From contig SVSO01000089.1 in the NCBI GenBank assembly GCA_015064195.1, positions 1-10,587 on the forward strand: 10,587 nt of DNA, read 5' to 3'. Of the stretch, positions 1-6,403 are shown in pieces (the stretch's first letter is position 1; the number at the start of each line of letters is the position of its first letter). Under the pieces are notes generated by a model that was given only the letters and a program-made list of their open reading frames with translations, did no database searches and was not told the origin of the DNA. This DNA comes from Oscillospiraceae bacterium (GTDB lineage Bacteria; Bacillota_A; Clostridia; Oscillospirales; CAG-272). A program made the translations under genes and the position numbers.

Positions 1-105
1 CAAATGGTGAAATTATATGAATTTTGTATGAATTATCTTCGGGAGGGATCGTTATTCAAGGGGGATATTTGATTTGTGAATATTTAGAGGTTCCCTAAAT
101 TAATC
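1..105. other. AT-rich stretch with no recognisable gene
   Basis: These bases are clearly more AT-rich than the coding DNA around them. One plus frame is open from base 1 to a TGA at 70-72 (tail residues include FCMNYLREGSLFKGDI) and could be the end of another gene running in from outside the window, but it is too short to judge. No promoter, tRNA or repeat was recognised. Confidence 0.3.
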
Positions 106-252
106 GCGCTGGATGATCCCGCATTCCCCTATGATCAGATCTCCAACTGGGTTTACGCCGCGGGTGAAGCAAAGACACGCTTTTTGTCAATCGAACTTGT
201 CTCGTATGAATACAGCGACACCTATAAATTGGACGAAGCGGAAGAAGAATAA
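88..252 (+). pseudogene. 3' remnant of an unrecognised protein gene
   Basis: An open frame of 54 codons ends in TAA at 250-252. Its last residues are acidic (TYKLDEAEEE). Codon choice from about 105 on (GCG, CTG, GAT, CCC, ATC) resembles the neighbouring genes, so it was probably real coding sequence. It has no ATG/GTG start with a ribosome site. Upstream the same frame is cut by TAG at 85-87 and TGA at 70-72, and base composition turns AT-rich. It therefore looks like the tail of a gene whose 5' part was deleted or replaced. A strong terminator follows at 261-289, as expected after a gene end. I do not recognise the family and assign no function. It could alternatively be a short non-canonically started ORF, or an assembly join. 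Confidence 0.4.
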
Positions 253-260
253 ATACATAA

Positions 261-297
261 GAAAATCTCCTGCAAAGCAGGAGATTTTCTTTTGTTT
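261..297. terminator. Bidirectional intrinsic terminator
   Basis: A perfect 13-bp stem (261-273 with 277-289) closes on an AAA loop. On the plus strand it is followed by TTTTGTTT (290-297); on the minus strand the stem is followed by TTATGTATTT. It ends transcription from the truncated plus-strand gene. It also ends the minus-strand GH28-like operon, whose stop codon lies just outside the stem at 297-299. Confidence 0.93.
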
Positions 298-1376
298 CAA
301 TCGATCGTCGCGTGATTCTCCATCAGCAAGCCGCAGCCGTCAAAGCCGTTGATGTTTTCGGTGACGAGATTGCGGATGGCACCGGCCAGCACCACGCCTT
401 TGTACGCGCGGGTGAACACATTGCGGATGGTGATGTTGTACGTTTCATCCGGCGTGGAATGACGCTCGCCGTAGAGATGCTGATCGCCGACGCGAACGCC
501 CATGGTGGTGCGGTCAATGTGCGGGCATCCGGCGGAGGAATCCATCACGCCGTCGATGAGGATGTTGTACAGCTTGATGCCGCTCTGATTGAGCAGGCGG
601 ATGATGGCACAGTAAGCCGCCGCGTTCACATTGCGGATGGAGACGTTGTAAATGTCCGTGGGGAGTCCCTCCACCACGAAAAATTCCCGCTCGATCCTGC
701 CCCAGAGTCCGGTCAGCGCAATGGTGTCATCCTCGGTAAAGCCGGTGATGTTTTCGATGCGGATGTCGTGACAGCCGGCGCGCAGGTCGATGCCGTCGGA
801 ATTTTTGATGTAAACGCCCTTGTACTCCTCCGGGCGGTGGAACAGGCCCTGATGATGCACGCCGTTTTCGTCAACATAAGTGTCATCGGAGCAGATGTCG
901 ATGTCGTGGATGTGACCGAAGCGGCAGAAAACAAAGTTGAGTGCCCACCAGCGCTGATTGCACACCTTGATGCCGCTCACGGAAAAATGCTCCACGTTGG
1001 TGAACAGGATGAGATTGTTGACGCTGATGTGGGGGCGGCCATCCTGCAGGCAGTTTTTCTCGGAAAGCCCGTTGTAATTGCCGCCGTCCAGCGTGGCACG
1101 GCCGCGGCCTTCAATGATGATGTTGCGGTCGGTGCCCTCGATCGTGTGGCCGATCTCCGTGCGGCAATGCTCATTTGTGAACATATTGCAGAAGGTGTCA
1201 TCCGCCATGCGCAGATGGCAGTTGTCGAGGATCAGCGTGAAATCCGACGGGATGAGGATAGTCTGCTCGATCTCGTAATTGCCGGTGACGGTGGTCGTGC
1301 GGCTGCCGTCACGTACTGCGGCTGCGATCTGCTCTGCAATGAGCGCGCCGCCGTTTTTGATAAAAGTGGTGTCCAT
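297..1376 (-). CDS. GH28-like right-handed parallel beta-helix protein (polygalacturonase-related)
   Basis: A 359-residue protein. The repeating short beta-strand pattern with many N/D/G turns (for example NIIIEGRGRATLDGG near 85-99 and YNITIRNV near 313-320) indicates a parallel beta-helix. N192-S-D-G-I-D197 followed by E215-D-D-T-I-A220 matches the two aspartate motifs of GH28 enzymes (NTD and DD) at the family spacing of about 22 residues. The usual GHG and RIK motifs downstream are not evident, so pectin hydrolysis is not assured; it may cleave a different uronide or glycan. I chose ATG at 1374-1376 because AGGAGG lies 6 nt upstream; the frame stays open further upstream but overlaps the previous gene. 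No signal peptide is seen (the start is MDTTFIKNGG), so it is predicted cytoplasmic. It is the second gene of an operon, 20 bp after the WbsX-like gene, and likely acts on the same imported glycan. Confidence 0.82.
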   Translation of the reverse strand: MDTTFIKNGGALIAEQIAAAVRDGSRTTTVTGNYEIEQTILIPSDFTLILDNCHLRMADDTFCNMFTNEHCRTEIGHTIEGTDRNIIIEGRGRATLDGGNYNGLSEKNCLQDGRPHISVNNLILFTNVEHFSVSGIKVCNQRWWALNFVFCRFGHIHDIDICSDDTYVDENGVHHQGLFHRPEEYKGVYIKNSDGIDLRAGCHDIRIENITGFTEDDTIALTGLWGRIEREFFVVEGLPTDIYNVSIRNVNAAAYCAIIRLLNQSGIKLYNILIDGVMDSSAGCPHIDRTTMGVRVGDQHLYGERHSTPDETYNITIRNVFTRAYKGVVLAGAIRNLVTENINGFDGCGLLMENHATID

Positions 1377-1396
1377 ATTGGCCTCCTGATAAAAGA

Positions 1397-2497
1397 TTAT
1401 TTTCCGACAAAAACGTCGCGGATCGCTTCCAGATAGCCGTAGCCGTTGATGTCGTCGGGATGGAGATAGCTTCCCTCCGTCCATTCGTTCCATGCATTGA
1501 TCGTGACAAGCGGTGCCTTAAGATTTTTGTGTGAATCCACATACGCCCGCGCCAGTTCAAGCCCCTTTCGGATCGCATCGGGCGTGTTTTCGGTGCAGAT
1601 ATTGGGGCGCAGACGGCTGTATCGCGGATTGGAATCCCATCCCATCGAAACCTGCGGATAGTAGGGAGCTTTGATCGTTTTGTCGATGTATTCCCATTCC
1701 CGCTTGACATCCTCGAGGATCTCGGTGTACGGGCGACCCATGTTGGCGAAATCGAAGAACTGATAATGTGTCACGCCATCGAAGCCGGTATCGCCGATGA
1801 AGGTGAAAATATCCGTTTTTTCGTCCAGCATCCGCTTCATGTATTCGCGGCTGCGGATGGTGAGATGCAGCTCCAGTCCCGGAAATCCTGCCTTGACGGT
1901 GCGCTCGCGGAAGCTTTCCAGTGCCTCCTGCGTCTGCTTCACGCCGCCCAGTCCCCGGACAAGATTTTCAAGATCAAACAGCATATAGACCGGCTTGCCG
2001 TCGATCTTATAATAACAGGGGTGTGAAAAATACCGTTCGATCGCACGGTTTGTGATCGTATCGAAGACCTGACGGTTGACCGCGCCGTCCCAGATCGGAA
2101 CAAACAGCTCGGAGATGCGTCGGTCCCACTGAGAATTCGCGGTATGATTTGCCCACATGAGAAAGAATTTCATCCGGTCATTGTTGCGCGCCTTCAGAAA
2201 ACCGTTGTTCAGACACTGCTCGAGAAACGGGCGGTCATCATACCAGTACCAATCGTAAATGAACACATTTACGCCATGATCGGCGGCCGCATTGATCTCC
2301 ATCTCCATCACGTAGGGATCGGCTTCGTTGACATAGCCCCAAAGCGGCTTACGCGGCCATGTGTGACCGGGACGTCTCGCCGTCATCGCACGGACAGTCT
2401 CCCATTCGCCGTTTCCCTCCGGCCAGAACATACGGGTTCTCGGCTCATCGCCTGTGTAAGCCGGCCAGATATAGGCTGCAATATCGTATTTTTTCAT
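1397..2497 (-). CDS. WbsX-like / GH99-like domain protein (glycan-active)
   Basis: A 366-residue protein matching the WbsX/GH99-like family. It opens with YDIAAYIWPAY, then has GVNVFIYDWYWYDDRP (75-90), FFLMWANHT (111-119), YYKIDGKPVYMLF (162-174) and the C-terminal NAWNEWTEGSYLHPDD (334-349). Glutamates 338 and 341 in that last block are candidate catalytic residues by analogy with GH99 endo-alpha-mannosidases. Family members occur in polysaccharide synthesis and degradation clusters; the company of GH28-like and GH43-like genes favours degradation here. There is no signal peptide, so it is predicted cytoplasmic. The ATG at 2495-2497 has GGAGG about 5 nt upstream and a perfect promoter ahead of it. 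It is first in the operon; the helix protein follows 20 bp later. Family assignment is firm, while substrate and reaction are unknown. Confidence 0.88.
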   Translation of the reverse strand: MKKYDIAAYIWPAYTGDEPRTRMFWPEGNGEWETVRAMTARRPGHTWPRKPLWGYVNEADPYVMEMEINAAADHGVNVFIYDWYWYDDRPFLEQCLNNGFLKARNNDRMKFFLMWANHTANSQWDRRISELFVPIWDGAVNRQVFDTITNRAIERYFSHPCYYKIDGKPVYMLFDLENLVRGLGGVKQTQEALESFRERTVKAGFPGLELHLTIRSREYMKRMLDEKTDIFTFIGDTGFDGVTHYQFFDFANMGRPYTEILEDVKREWEYIDKTIKAPYYPQVSMGWDSNPRYSRLRPNICTENTPDAIRKGLELARAYVDSHKNLKAPLVTINAWNEWTEGSYLHPDDINGYGYLEAIRDVFVGK

Positions 2498-2530
2498 AAA
2501 TCCTCCTCAAAAAGATAAGGTTGCATTCCT

Positions 2531-2559
2531 ATTATATCACACCATTTTCGGTATGTCAA
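2531..2559 (-). promoter_or_regulatory. Consensus housekeeping promoter of the WbsX/GH28-like operon
   Basis: On the minus strand TTGACA (plus 2554-2559), a 17-nt spacer and TATAAT (plus 2531-2536) form an exact match to the vegetative sigma-factor consensus. It ends 34 bp before the WbsX-like start codon. So strong a core promoter suggests control by a repressor or downstream event rather than by an activator; no operator palindrome was recognised nearby. Confidence 0.9.
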
Positions 2560-2590
2560 GAGCTATTTTCGACTTATTTACGAAATAATC

Positions 2591-2617
2591 AGCCCTTCCG
2601 GATATTCCGAAAGGGCT
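2591..2617 (-). terminator. Probable terminator of the Gfo/Idh gene
   Basis: A 12-bp stem (2591-2602 with 2606-2617, one G-U pair in the minus-strand RNA, 3-nt loop) starts 8 bp beyond the stop codon. The trailing sequence on the minus strand, GATTATTTCG, is only moderately U-rich, so termination may be partial and allow some read-through into the WbsX-like operon. Confidence 0.65.
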
Positions 2618-2625
2618 GGTATTGC

Positions 2626-3951
2626 TTATTTTTTGCCGGTGTTCAGGATCTCGTCCATGACCGGATTGGTGCCGTATTCGCCGTCGGGCCTGAGCATCTC
2701 CCAATCCTCGGGGGGATTGCCCAGATCCGGCACATCAAGAAGCTCGCCGCCGCGCTTTGCAGACTCGAAGGCGATGATGCCGGGGAGGTTGAACCGCGCC
2801 GCCTGCCAGATGTTGGTGGGCGAGAGCTTGTTCTCATACGCGGCCTTGCAGAAATCGTCCACCATGAAGTGATGGCAGCCGTTGTGACCGTTGCGCAGGC
2901 CCTCAAACTCTGCGGGCAGTCTCCACGTGGGCTGAATGGGCGAAGTTTCGGTGAAGCCTGCGCCGTCTGCGATATGCGACACATGGTCAAAGGACGGATC
3001 GCGCATCTTTTCCGTGATGGATTTCGGCAGCAGCCAATCCGTTACCTCGCGGAGCTGATGGGGCTTTTTGCCGGCTGCACGGATATCGCCGTCGTAAGGC
3101 AGCCACTTGCTGTAATAATGGTGCGCCACGGAGAATTCGTAGGAGCCTTCCGTTCCCATAAACTGGGAAATGTAGGATTCGGGAGCGGCCCAGCAGATGC
3201 GGCGATTCTCACTGATGCGCGCCACGCCGCCGTTTGACAGCTGGCAGAGCATGGCGGTGTTGGAGAAGGGATTGTCCCACAGATTCACGCCGTCAACGCC
3301 GTAAATGTCCGCGTCGGTCTTGTCGATCCAGCCCATGGCCGAAACCTTTTTCACATACGCGCCGGGCATTGCGCCGAGGATCATGGACACCGAATGGGTG
3401 GGATAATAGGTGGGCGGGAAGCCGGCAACCTTCGTCCATTCCTTGCCGCCGCTTCTGCGGAAGGATTCGTACATATTGCGCATATCGTGGTTGTACTGCG
3501 CTTCGCCGTAGACGAAATCGCCGATCTCACCGCGGGCATAGGCATCGCGGCAGAATACGGTGCAGGCGCGGTAATAGCCCGTCTCGCCCGTGTGATAGGT
3601 GAGGCGCGTCTTGCGAACCAGCGACTCGATCTCGAAAATGTCCTCCACCGAAATGGCGGTAGGAACGGCGGAATAGACGTGCTTGCCCGCCTTCAGCGCG
3701 GCAATGACCATGGGGCCGTGGAGCTGACGCTGGGTGATGATGGCCACCGCATTGATGGAATCGTCCGCGAGGGCAGCTTCAAAGCTCTCCACAGACGGCA
3801 CATCGAAATGCTCCATATACTTGCGCTCGCGCTCCTTGATGAGATCGCAGACGTACACCTTCTCCACATAGGGATGGGCCTTGAACAGCGGTACAAACGA
3901 GGACGCAAATGCGCCGCAGCCGATGACGGCAATTTTCAGTTTTTCCGGCAT
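2626..3951 (-). CDS. Gfo/Idh/MocA-family NAD(P)-binding protein, GH109-like
   Basis: A 441-residue protein. KIAVIGCGAFA (6-16) is the Rossmann dinucleotide-binding loop, and the Gfo/Idh/MocA C-terminal alpha/beta domain follows. The usual EKP motif with its catalytic lysine is replaced by S94-A-V-P97 (after GKHVY). A similar VP motif, the GEIGDFVYGEAQYNHDMR block (141-158), YPTH (183-186) and the C-terminal NGHNGCHHF (354-362) recall the GH109 group. Those enzymes use bound NAD+ to hydrolyse glycosides by an oxidation-elimination route. I infer a sugar oxidoreductase or NAD-dependent glycosidase, without naming a substrate. The start ATG at 3949-3951 has AAAGGAGG 7 nt upstream; an upstream in-frame ATG lacks a ribosome site and lies across the promoter region. 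No signal peptide or Tat motif is seen, unlike many GH109 proteins. It is divergent from an AraC regulator that probably controls it. Confidence 0.87.
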   Translation of the reverse strand: MPEKLKIAVIGCGAFASSFVPLFKAHPYVEKVYVCDLIKERERKYMEHFDVPSVESFEAALADDSINAVAIITQRQLHGPMVIAALKAGKHVYSAVPTAISVEDIFEIESLVRKTRLTYHTGETGYYRACTVFCRDAYARGEIGDFVYGEAQYNHDMRNMYESFRRSGGKEWTKVAGFPPTYYPTHSVSMILGAMPGAYVKKVSAMGWIDKTDADIYGVDGVNLWDNPFSNTAMLCQLSNGGVARISENRRICWAAPESYISQFMGTEGSYEFSVAHHYYSKWLPYDGDIRAAGKKPHQLREVTDWLLPKSITEKMRDPSFDHVSHIADGAGFTETSPIQPTWRLPAEFEGLRNGHNGCHHFMVDDFCKAAYENKLSPTNIWQAARFNLPGIIAFESAKRGGELLDVPDLGNPPEDWEMLRPDGEYGTNPVMDEILNTGKK

Positions 3952-3998
3952 GATAAATCCTCCTTTTATTGATTCAAAGATTTTTGTGGATTCTGACA

Positions 3999-4028
3999 CT
4001 ATCATTTTATCACAATCTATGCTATAAT
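3999..4028 (+). promoter_or_regulatory. Probable extended -10 promoter of the AraC gene
   Basis: TGC-TATAAT (4020-4028) is an extended -10 with a perfect hexamer. A weak -35, CTATCA, lies at 3999-4004 with an 18-nt spacer. It is 54 bp before the AraC start and shares DNA with the minus-strand promoter of the Gfo/Idh gene, so polymerase can probably occupy only one at a time. Confidence 0.6.
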
Positions 4029-4032
4029 AAAA
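4004..4032 (-). promoter_or_regulatory. Probable extended -10 promoter of the Gfo/Idh gene
   Basis: Minus-strand TGA-TAAAAT (plus 4004-4012) is an extended -10 box. The -35 position at 17-nt spacing is TTTTAT (plus 4027-4032), a poor match, so an activator may be needed. It lies about 50 bp before the start codon and overlaps the divergent AraC promoter. Confidence 0.5.
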
Positions 4033-4082
4033 GAAATAATCCAACCAAAATTGTTGTAAATCAAACTTTTTCGGAGGCTTTT

Positions 4083-4910
4083 ATGCTCGACCGTCTCAAT
4101 CCCTTCGTCCGATACGCCCGCCGTCAGATCGTGCGCGGCTCGGATGAAGCCTGCATCACCCTCGATCACCGGCTGTTCTACTGTCAGATGGGCGAGTTCA
4201 CGCTCACGGCGGAGGACAGCTTCACCCTCACCCCCGGATGCGCCGTCTATCTCCCCGCCGCCACGCCCTACCGCATTCATTCCGCCAAAAACCGCACCGT
4301 GGCGCTGGTGTACAATTTCGACCTGACGCCGGATTTTTCCCATCATCGGGAGTCTCTGCACACCATCCCGCTGTCCCGGTTTGACGGGAACTATCCCTTT
4401 CGCGAGACACCGCTTGCAGGCTTTGAATCGCCCGTTTTTTCGGCGGATGCCAGACAGTCGGAGGGCTTTCTCCTGCGCGGCGCGGAGCTGTTCACCGACA
4501 CGGATACCCCGCACTGGCGGGAGCTGACCTCCGCGTATCTCAAGAGCGCACTGCTGCTCATGCTCACCGATGCGCCCTCCGCCGTCTCGCCCATCGTCAA
4601 GCGTGCCTGCGATTATGTGCGCAAAAATTTCGACCGGGAGCTGACCAACGAAAAGCTGGCGCGGATGATGGGCTATCATCCCAACTACCTCCATCGGCTC
4701 TTCAAAAAGGAATTCGGCATGGGTCTGCGGGAATACATCGTCTCCGTGCGCATCCGGGAGGCCAAGCGGATGCTGGCGGAGCAGGACATCCCCATCTCGG
4801 ACATCGCCCTCTCCTGCGGCTTCGGCGACGTGTCCTATTTTTCCCAGTGCTTCCGCAGGCACGCCGGCATGACCCCCAGCGAATTCCGCAGGCTGGGACT
4901 CCTGCCGTAG
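4083..4910 (+). CDS. AraC/XylS-family transcriptional regulator
   Basis: A 275-residue protein with an N-terminal cupin-like sensing half (about 15-105; TLTPGCAVYLPAATPYRIH is the typical beta-strand run). A complete C-terminal AraC DNA-binding domain follows (about 174-271). It has both helix-turn-helix units: NEKLARMMGYHPNYLHRLFK and the second, ISDIALSCGFGDVSYFSQCF, ending GMTPSEFRR. Such proteins usually bind a sugar or related metabolite and activate nearby catabolic promoters. The ATG at 4083 follows CGGAGG by 6 nt; the longer open frame upstream has no ribosome site and crosses the promoter. It is transcribed divergently from the Gfo/Idh gene, whose promoter overlaps its own, so that gene and perhaps the downstream minus-strand operon are its likely targets. 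The ligand is unknown. Confidence 0.92.
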   Translation: MLDRLNPFVRYARRQIVRGSDEACITLDHRLFYCQMGEFTLTAEDSFTLTPGCAVYLPAATPYRIHSAKNRTVALVYNFDLTPDFSHHRESLHTIPLSRFDGNYPFRETPLAGFESPVFSADARQSEGFLLRGAELFTDTDTPHWRELTSAYLKSALLLMLTDAPSAVSPIVKRACDYVRKNFDRELTNEKLARMMGYHPNYLHRLFKKEFGMGLREYIVSVRIREAKRMLAEQDIPISDIALSCGFGDVSYFSQCFRRHAGMTPSEFRRLGLLP

Positions 4911-4922
4911 CCGTCCGGACGG
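4911..4922. repeat. Perfect 12-nt palindrome after the AraC stop codon
   Basis: CCGTCCGGACGG begins on the base after the TAG stop (4908-4910). It could fold as a 4-bp stem with a 4-nt loop or serve as a dimeric protein site. It has no T-run directly after it, so it is not a clear terminator. Chance occurrence is possible. Confidence 0.4.
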
Positions 4923-4982
4923 AAATATGCGCCGCGATTTTTCAGCATTTATCGTACAAAACGCCGAATCTTGCCGCTTCTC

Positions 4983-5011
4983 TTGACAAACAGGAAAAAA
5001 TATGGTAAACT
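4983..5011 (+). promoter_or_regulatory. Promoter of the phosphofructokinase gene
   Basis: TTGACA (4983-4988, perfect), a 17-nt spacer and TAAACT (5006-5011, 4 of 6 matches) form a vegetative promoter. The expected start near 5018 gives a leader of roughly 100 nt before the coding region. Confidence 0.8.
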
Positions 5012-5037
5012 TAATATAGGAATATATCAGACAGAAT

Positions 5038-5070
5038 GGGCAGACGCTCGCCAATGGCGGGCATCCGCCT
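5038..5070 (+). promoter_or_regulatory. Hairpin in the 5' leader of the phosphofructokinase mRNA
   Basis: A core stem of 7 pairs (5046-5052 with 5056-5062, one G-U, AAU loop) extends outward through two single mismatches to pairs 5043-5044/5064-5065 and 5039-5041/5067-5069. It sits inside the leader, 32 bp before the ribosome site at 5102-5106, and has no T-run, so it is not an ordinary terminator. It may stabilise the mRNA or modulate translation. I do not recognise a known riboswitch class. Confidence 0.5.
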
Positions 5071-5117
5071 TTCCATCTTTATGGGATAAAACGTGAAAAA
5101 CGGAGGAAATTTTCATT

Positions 5118-6353
5118 ATGCTGAAAGGTAATGCCATCGTCGGTCAGTCCGGCGGCCCCACCGCAGCCATCAACGCTACTCTTGCCGGTGTGATCCGCGG
5201 CGCATTCGACTGCGACGCCATCGACACCATCTACGGCGCATTCAACGGCGTGGAGGGTATGCTGGCCGGTCACATCTGCAATCTGAACGAAGTCTTTGCC
5301 AACCGTGACGATCTTGCAGTGCTGGCATCCACACCCGCCGCCGCACTCGGTTCCTGCCGCAAGAAGCTGCCGAAGCTTGACGATGAGGCCGGATGTGCCG
5401 TCTACGAACAGCTGGCGGATTTCTTCAAGGCCAACAACATCCGCTATTTCTTTTACATCGGCGGCAACGATTCCATGGATACCGTGGCAAAGCTGACCGC
5501 ATATTTTGCCGACAAGGATTGGGAAATGCGGGTCATGGGCGTGCCGAAGACCATCGACAACGACGTGATGGGCACCGATCACACCCCCGGCTTCGGCTCG
5601 GCGGCCAAGTATATCGCCGCAACCATGCAGGAGATCCTGCGCGACACCGCCGTTTACACGGTAAAAGCTGTCACCATCGTGGAGATCATGGGCCGTGATG
5701 CGGGCTGGCTCACCGCTTCCGCCGCCCTTCCCGGCAAGCTGTGCGGGGTTGCACCCGACCTCATCTATCTGCCCGAGCGCACCTTCGATATGGACAAATT
5801 CATCGCCGACGTGAAGCGGGTGTTCGATGACCATCCCAACTGCGTCATCGCCGTTTCCGAGGGCGTACGGTTCGCCGACGGCCGCTATGTGGGTGAAGGC
5901 TCTCAGAGCGGCGCCGTGGACGTGTTCGGCCACCGCTATCTCTCCGGCACGGGCAAGGTGCTGGAAAATGAGATCCGCGAGAAGATCGGCTGCAAGGTTC
6001 GCTCCGTGGAGCTGAATCTCATGCAGAGATGCGCGTCGCACATCGCATCCAAAACCGACATCGACGAATCGCTGACCGTCGGTGCGGCGGCTGTCCGTGC
6101 GGCGGCTGACGGCGTGACCGGCCGCATGATGTGCTTTGTGCGCGAGTCGGATGCGCCCTACCGCGTCTCCGTCATCAGCGAGGACATCGCCAAGATCGCC
6201 AACCTCATCCGCGAAGTGCCCGACGAATTCATCAATGCCGACGCAAACGGCATCACCGAAGCGGGCGTGGATTACCTCATGCCGCTGATTCAGGGCGAGG
6301 CGCCGGTATTCTGGGAGGGTGGACTTCCCCGCCATTTCGTCATCAAACGCTGA
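5118..6353 (+). CDS. pfp: 6-phosphofructokinase, pyrophosphate-type
   Basis: A 411-residue cytoplasmic enzyme that phosphorylates fructose 6-phosphate to fructose 1,6-bisphosphate, the committing glycolytic step, reversibly when PPi is the donor. Phosphofructokinase motifs are in order: GQSGGPTAAINA (9-20), GGNDSMD (115-121), PKTIDND (143-149), MGRDAGWL (191-198) and SEGV (247-250). The Asp of GGNDS takes the place of the ATP-type glycine (GGDGS), and PKTIDND replaces the ATP-type GTIDND; both are hallmarks of the PPi-dependent group. The length is normal for the compact PPi-type clade. The ATG at 5118 follows GGAGG by 11 nt, slightly long. It has its own promoter and terminator, so it is a single-gene unit next to the sugar-use genes rather than part of an operon. 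ATP use cannot be excluded from sequence alone. Confidence 0.93.
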   Translation: MLKGNAIVGQSGGPTAAINATLAGVIRGAFDCDAIDTIYGAFNGVEGMLAGHICNLNEVFANRDDLAVLASTPAAALGSCRKKLPKLDDEAGCAVYEQLADFFKANNIRYFFYIGGNDSMDTVAKLTAYFADKDWEMRVMGVPKTIDNDVMGTDHTPGFGSAAKYIAATMQEILRDTAVYTVKAVTIVEIMGRDAGWLTASAALPGKLCGVAPDLIYLPERTFDMDKFIADVKRVFDDHPNCVIAVSEGVRFADGRYVGEGSQSGAVDVFGHRYLSGTGKVLENEIREKIGCKVRSVELNLMQRCASHIASKTDIDESLTVGAAAVRAAADGVTGRMMCFVRESDAPYRVSVISEDIAKIANLIREVPDEFINADANGITEAGVDYLMPLIQGEAPVFWEGGLPRHFVIKR

Positions 6354-6370
6354 CCTCATACAAGCAAATA

Positions 6371-6403
6371 ATCACCGTCCATTTCACAGGACGGTGATTT
6401 TTT
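6371..6403 (+). terminator. Intrinsic terminator of the phosphofructokinase gene
   Basis: A perfect 10-bp stem (6371-6380 with 6389-6398) with an 8-nt loop runs into TTTTTT (6398-6403), 17 bp after the TGA stop. The T-run overlaps the stop codon (6402-6404) of the convergent AraC-like gene. The hairpin probably also stops that transcript, although the run on that side is interrupted (TTATTTG). Confidence 0.93.

Noticed and set aside
312..1436. A long open frame on the plus strand opposite the GH28-like gene
   Set aside because: It is an alanine/valine/aspartate-rich shadow caused by codon bias of the minus-strand gene. It has no ribosome site and no recognisable domain.
3952..4044. Upstream in-frame ATG extending the Gfo/Idh protein by 31 residues
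   Set aside because: It lacks a ribosome site, encodes an unrelated-looking aromatic-rich leader and crosses the divergent promoter DNA. The ATG at 3949-3951 has a strong AAAGGAGG.
5079..6359. A 426-codon open frame on the minus strand covering the whole phosphofructokinase gene
   Set aside because: The His/Gly/Asp/Ala-rich translation has no domain pattern, and the opposite strand carries an unmistakable phosphofructokinase with promoter, ribosome site and terminator.
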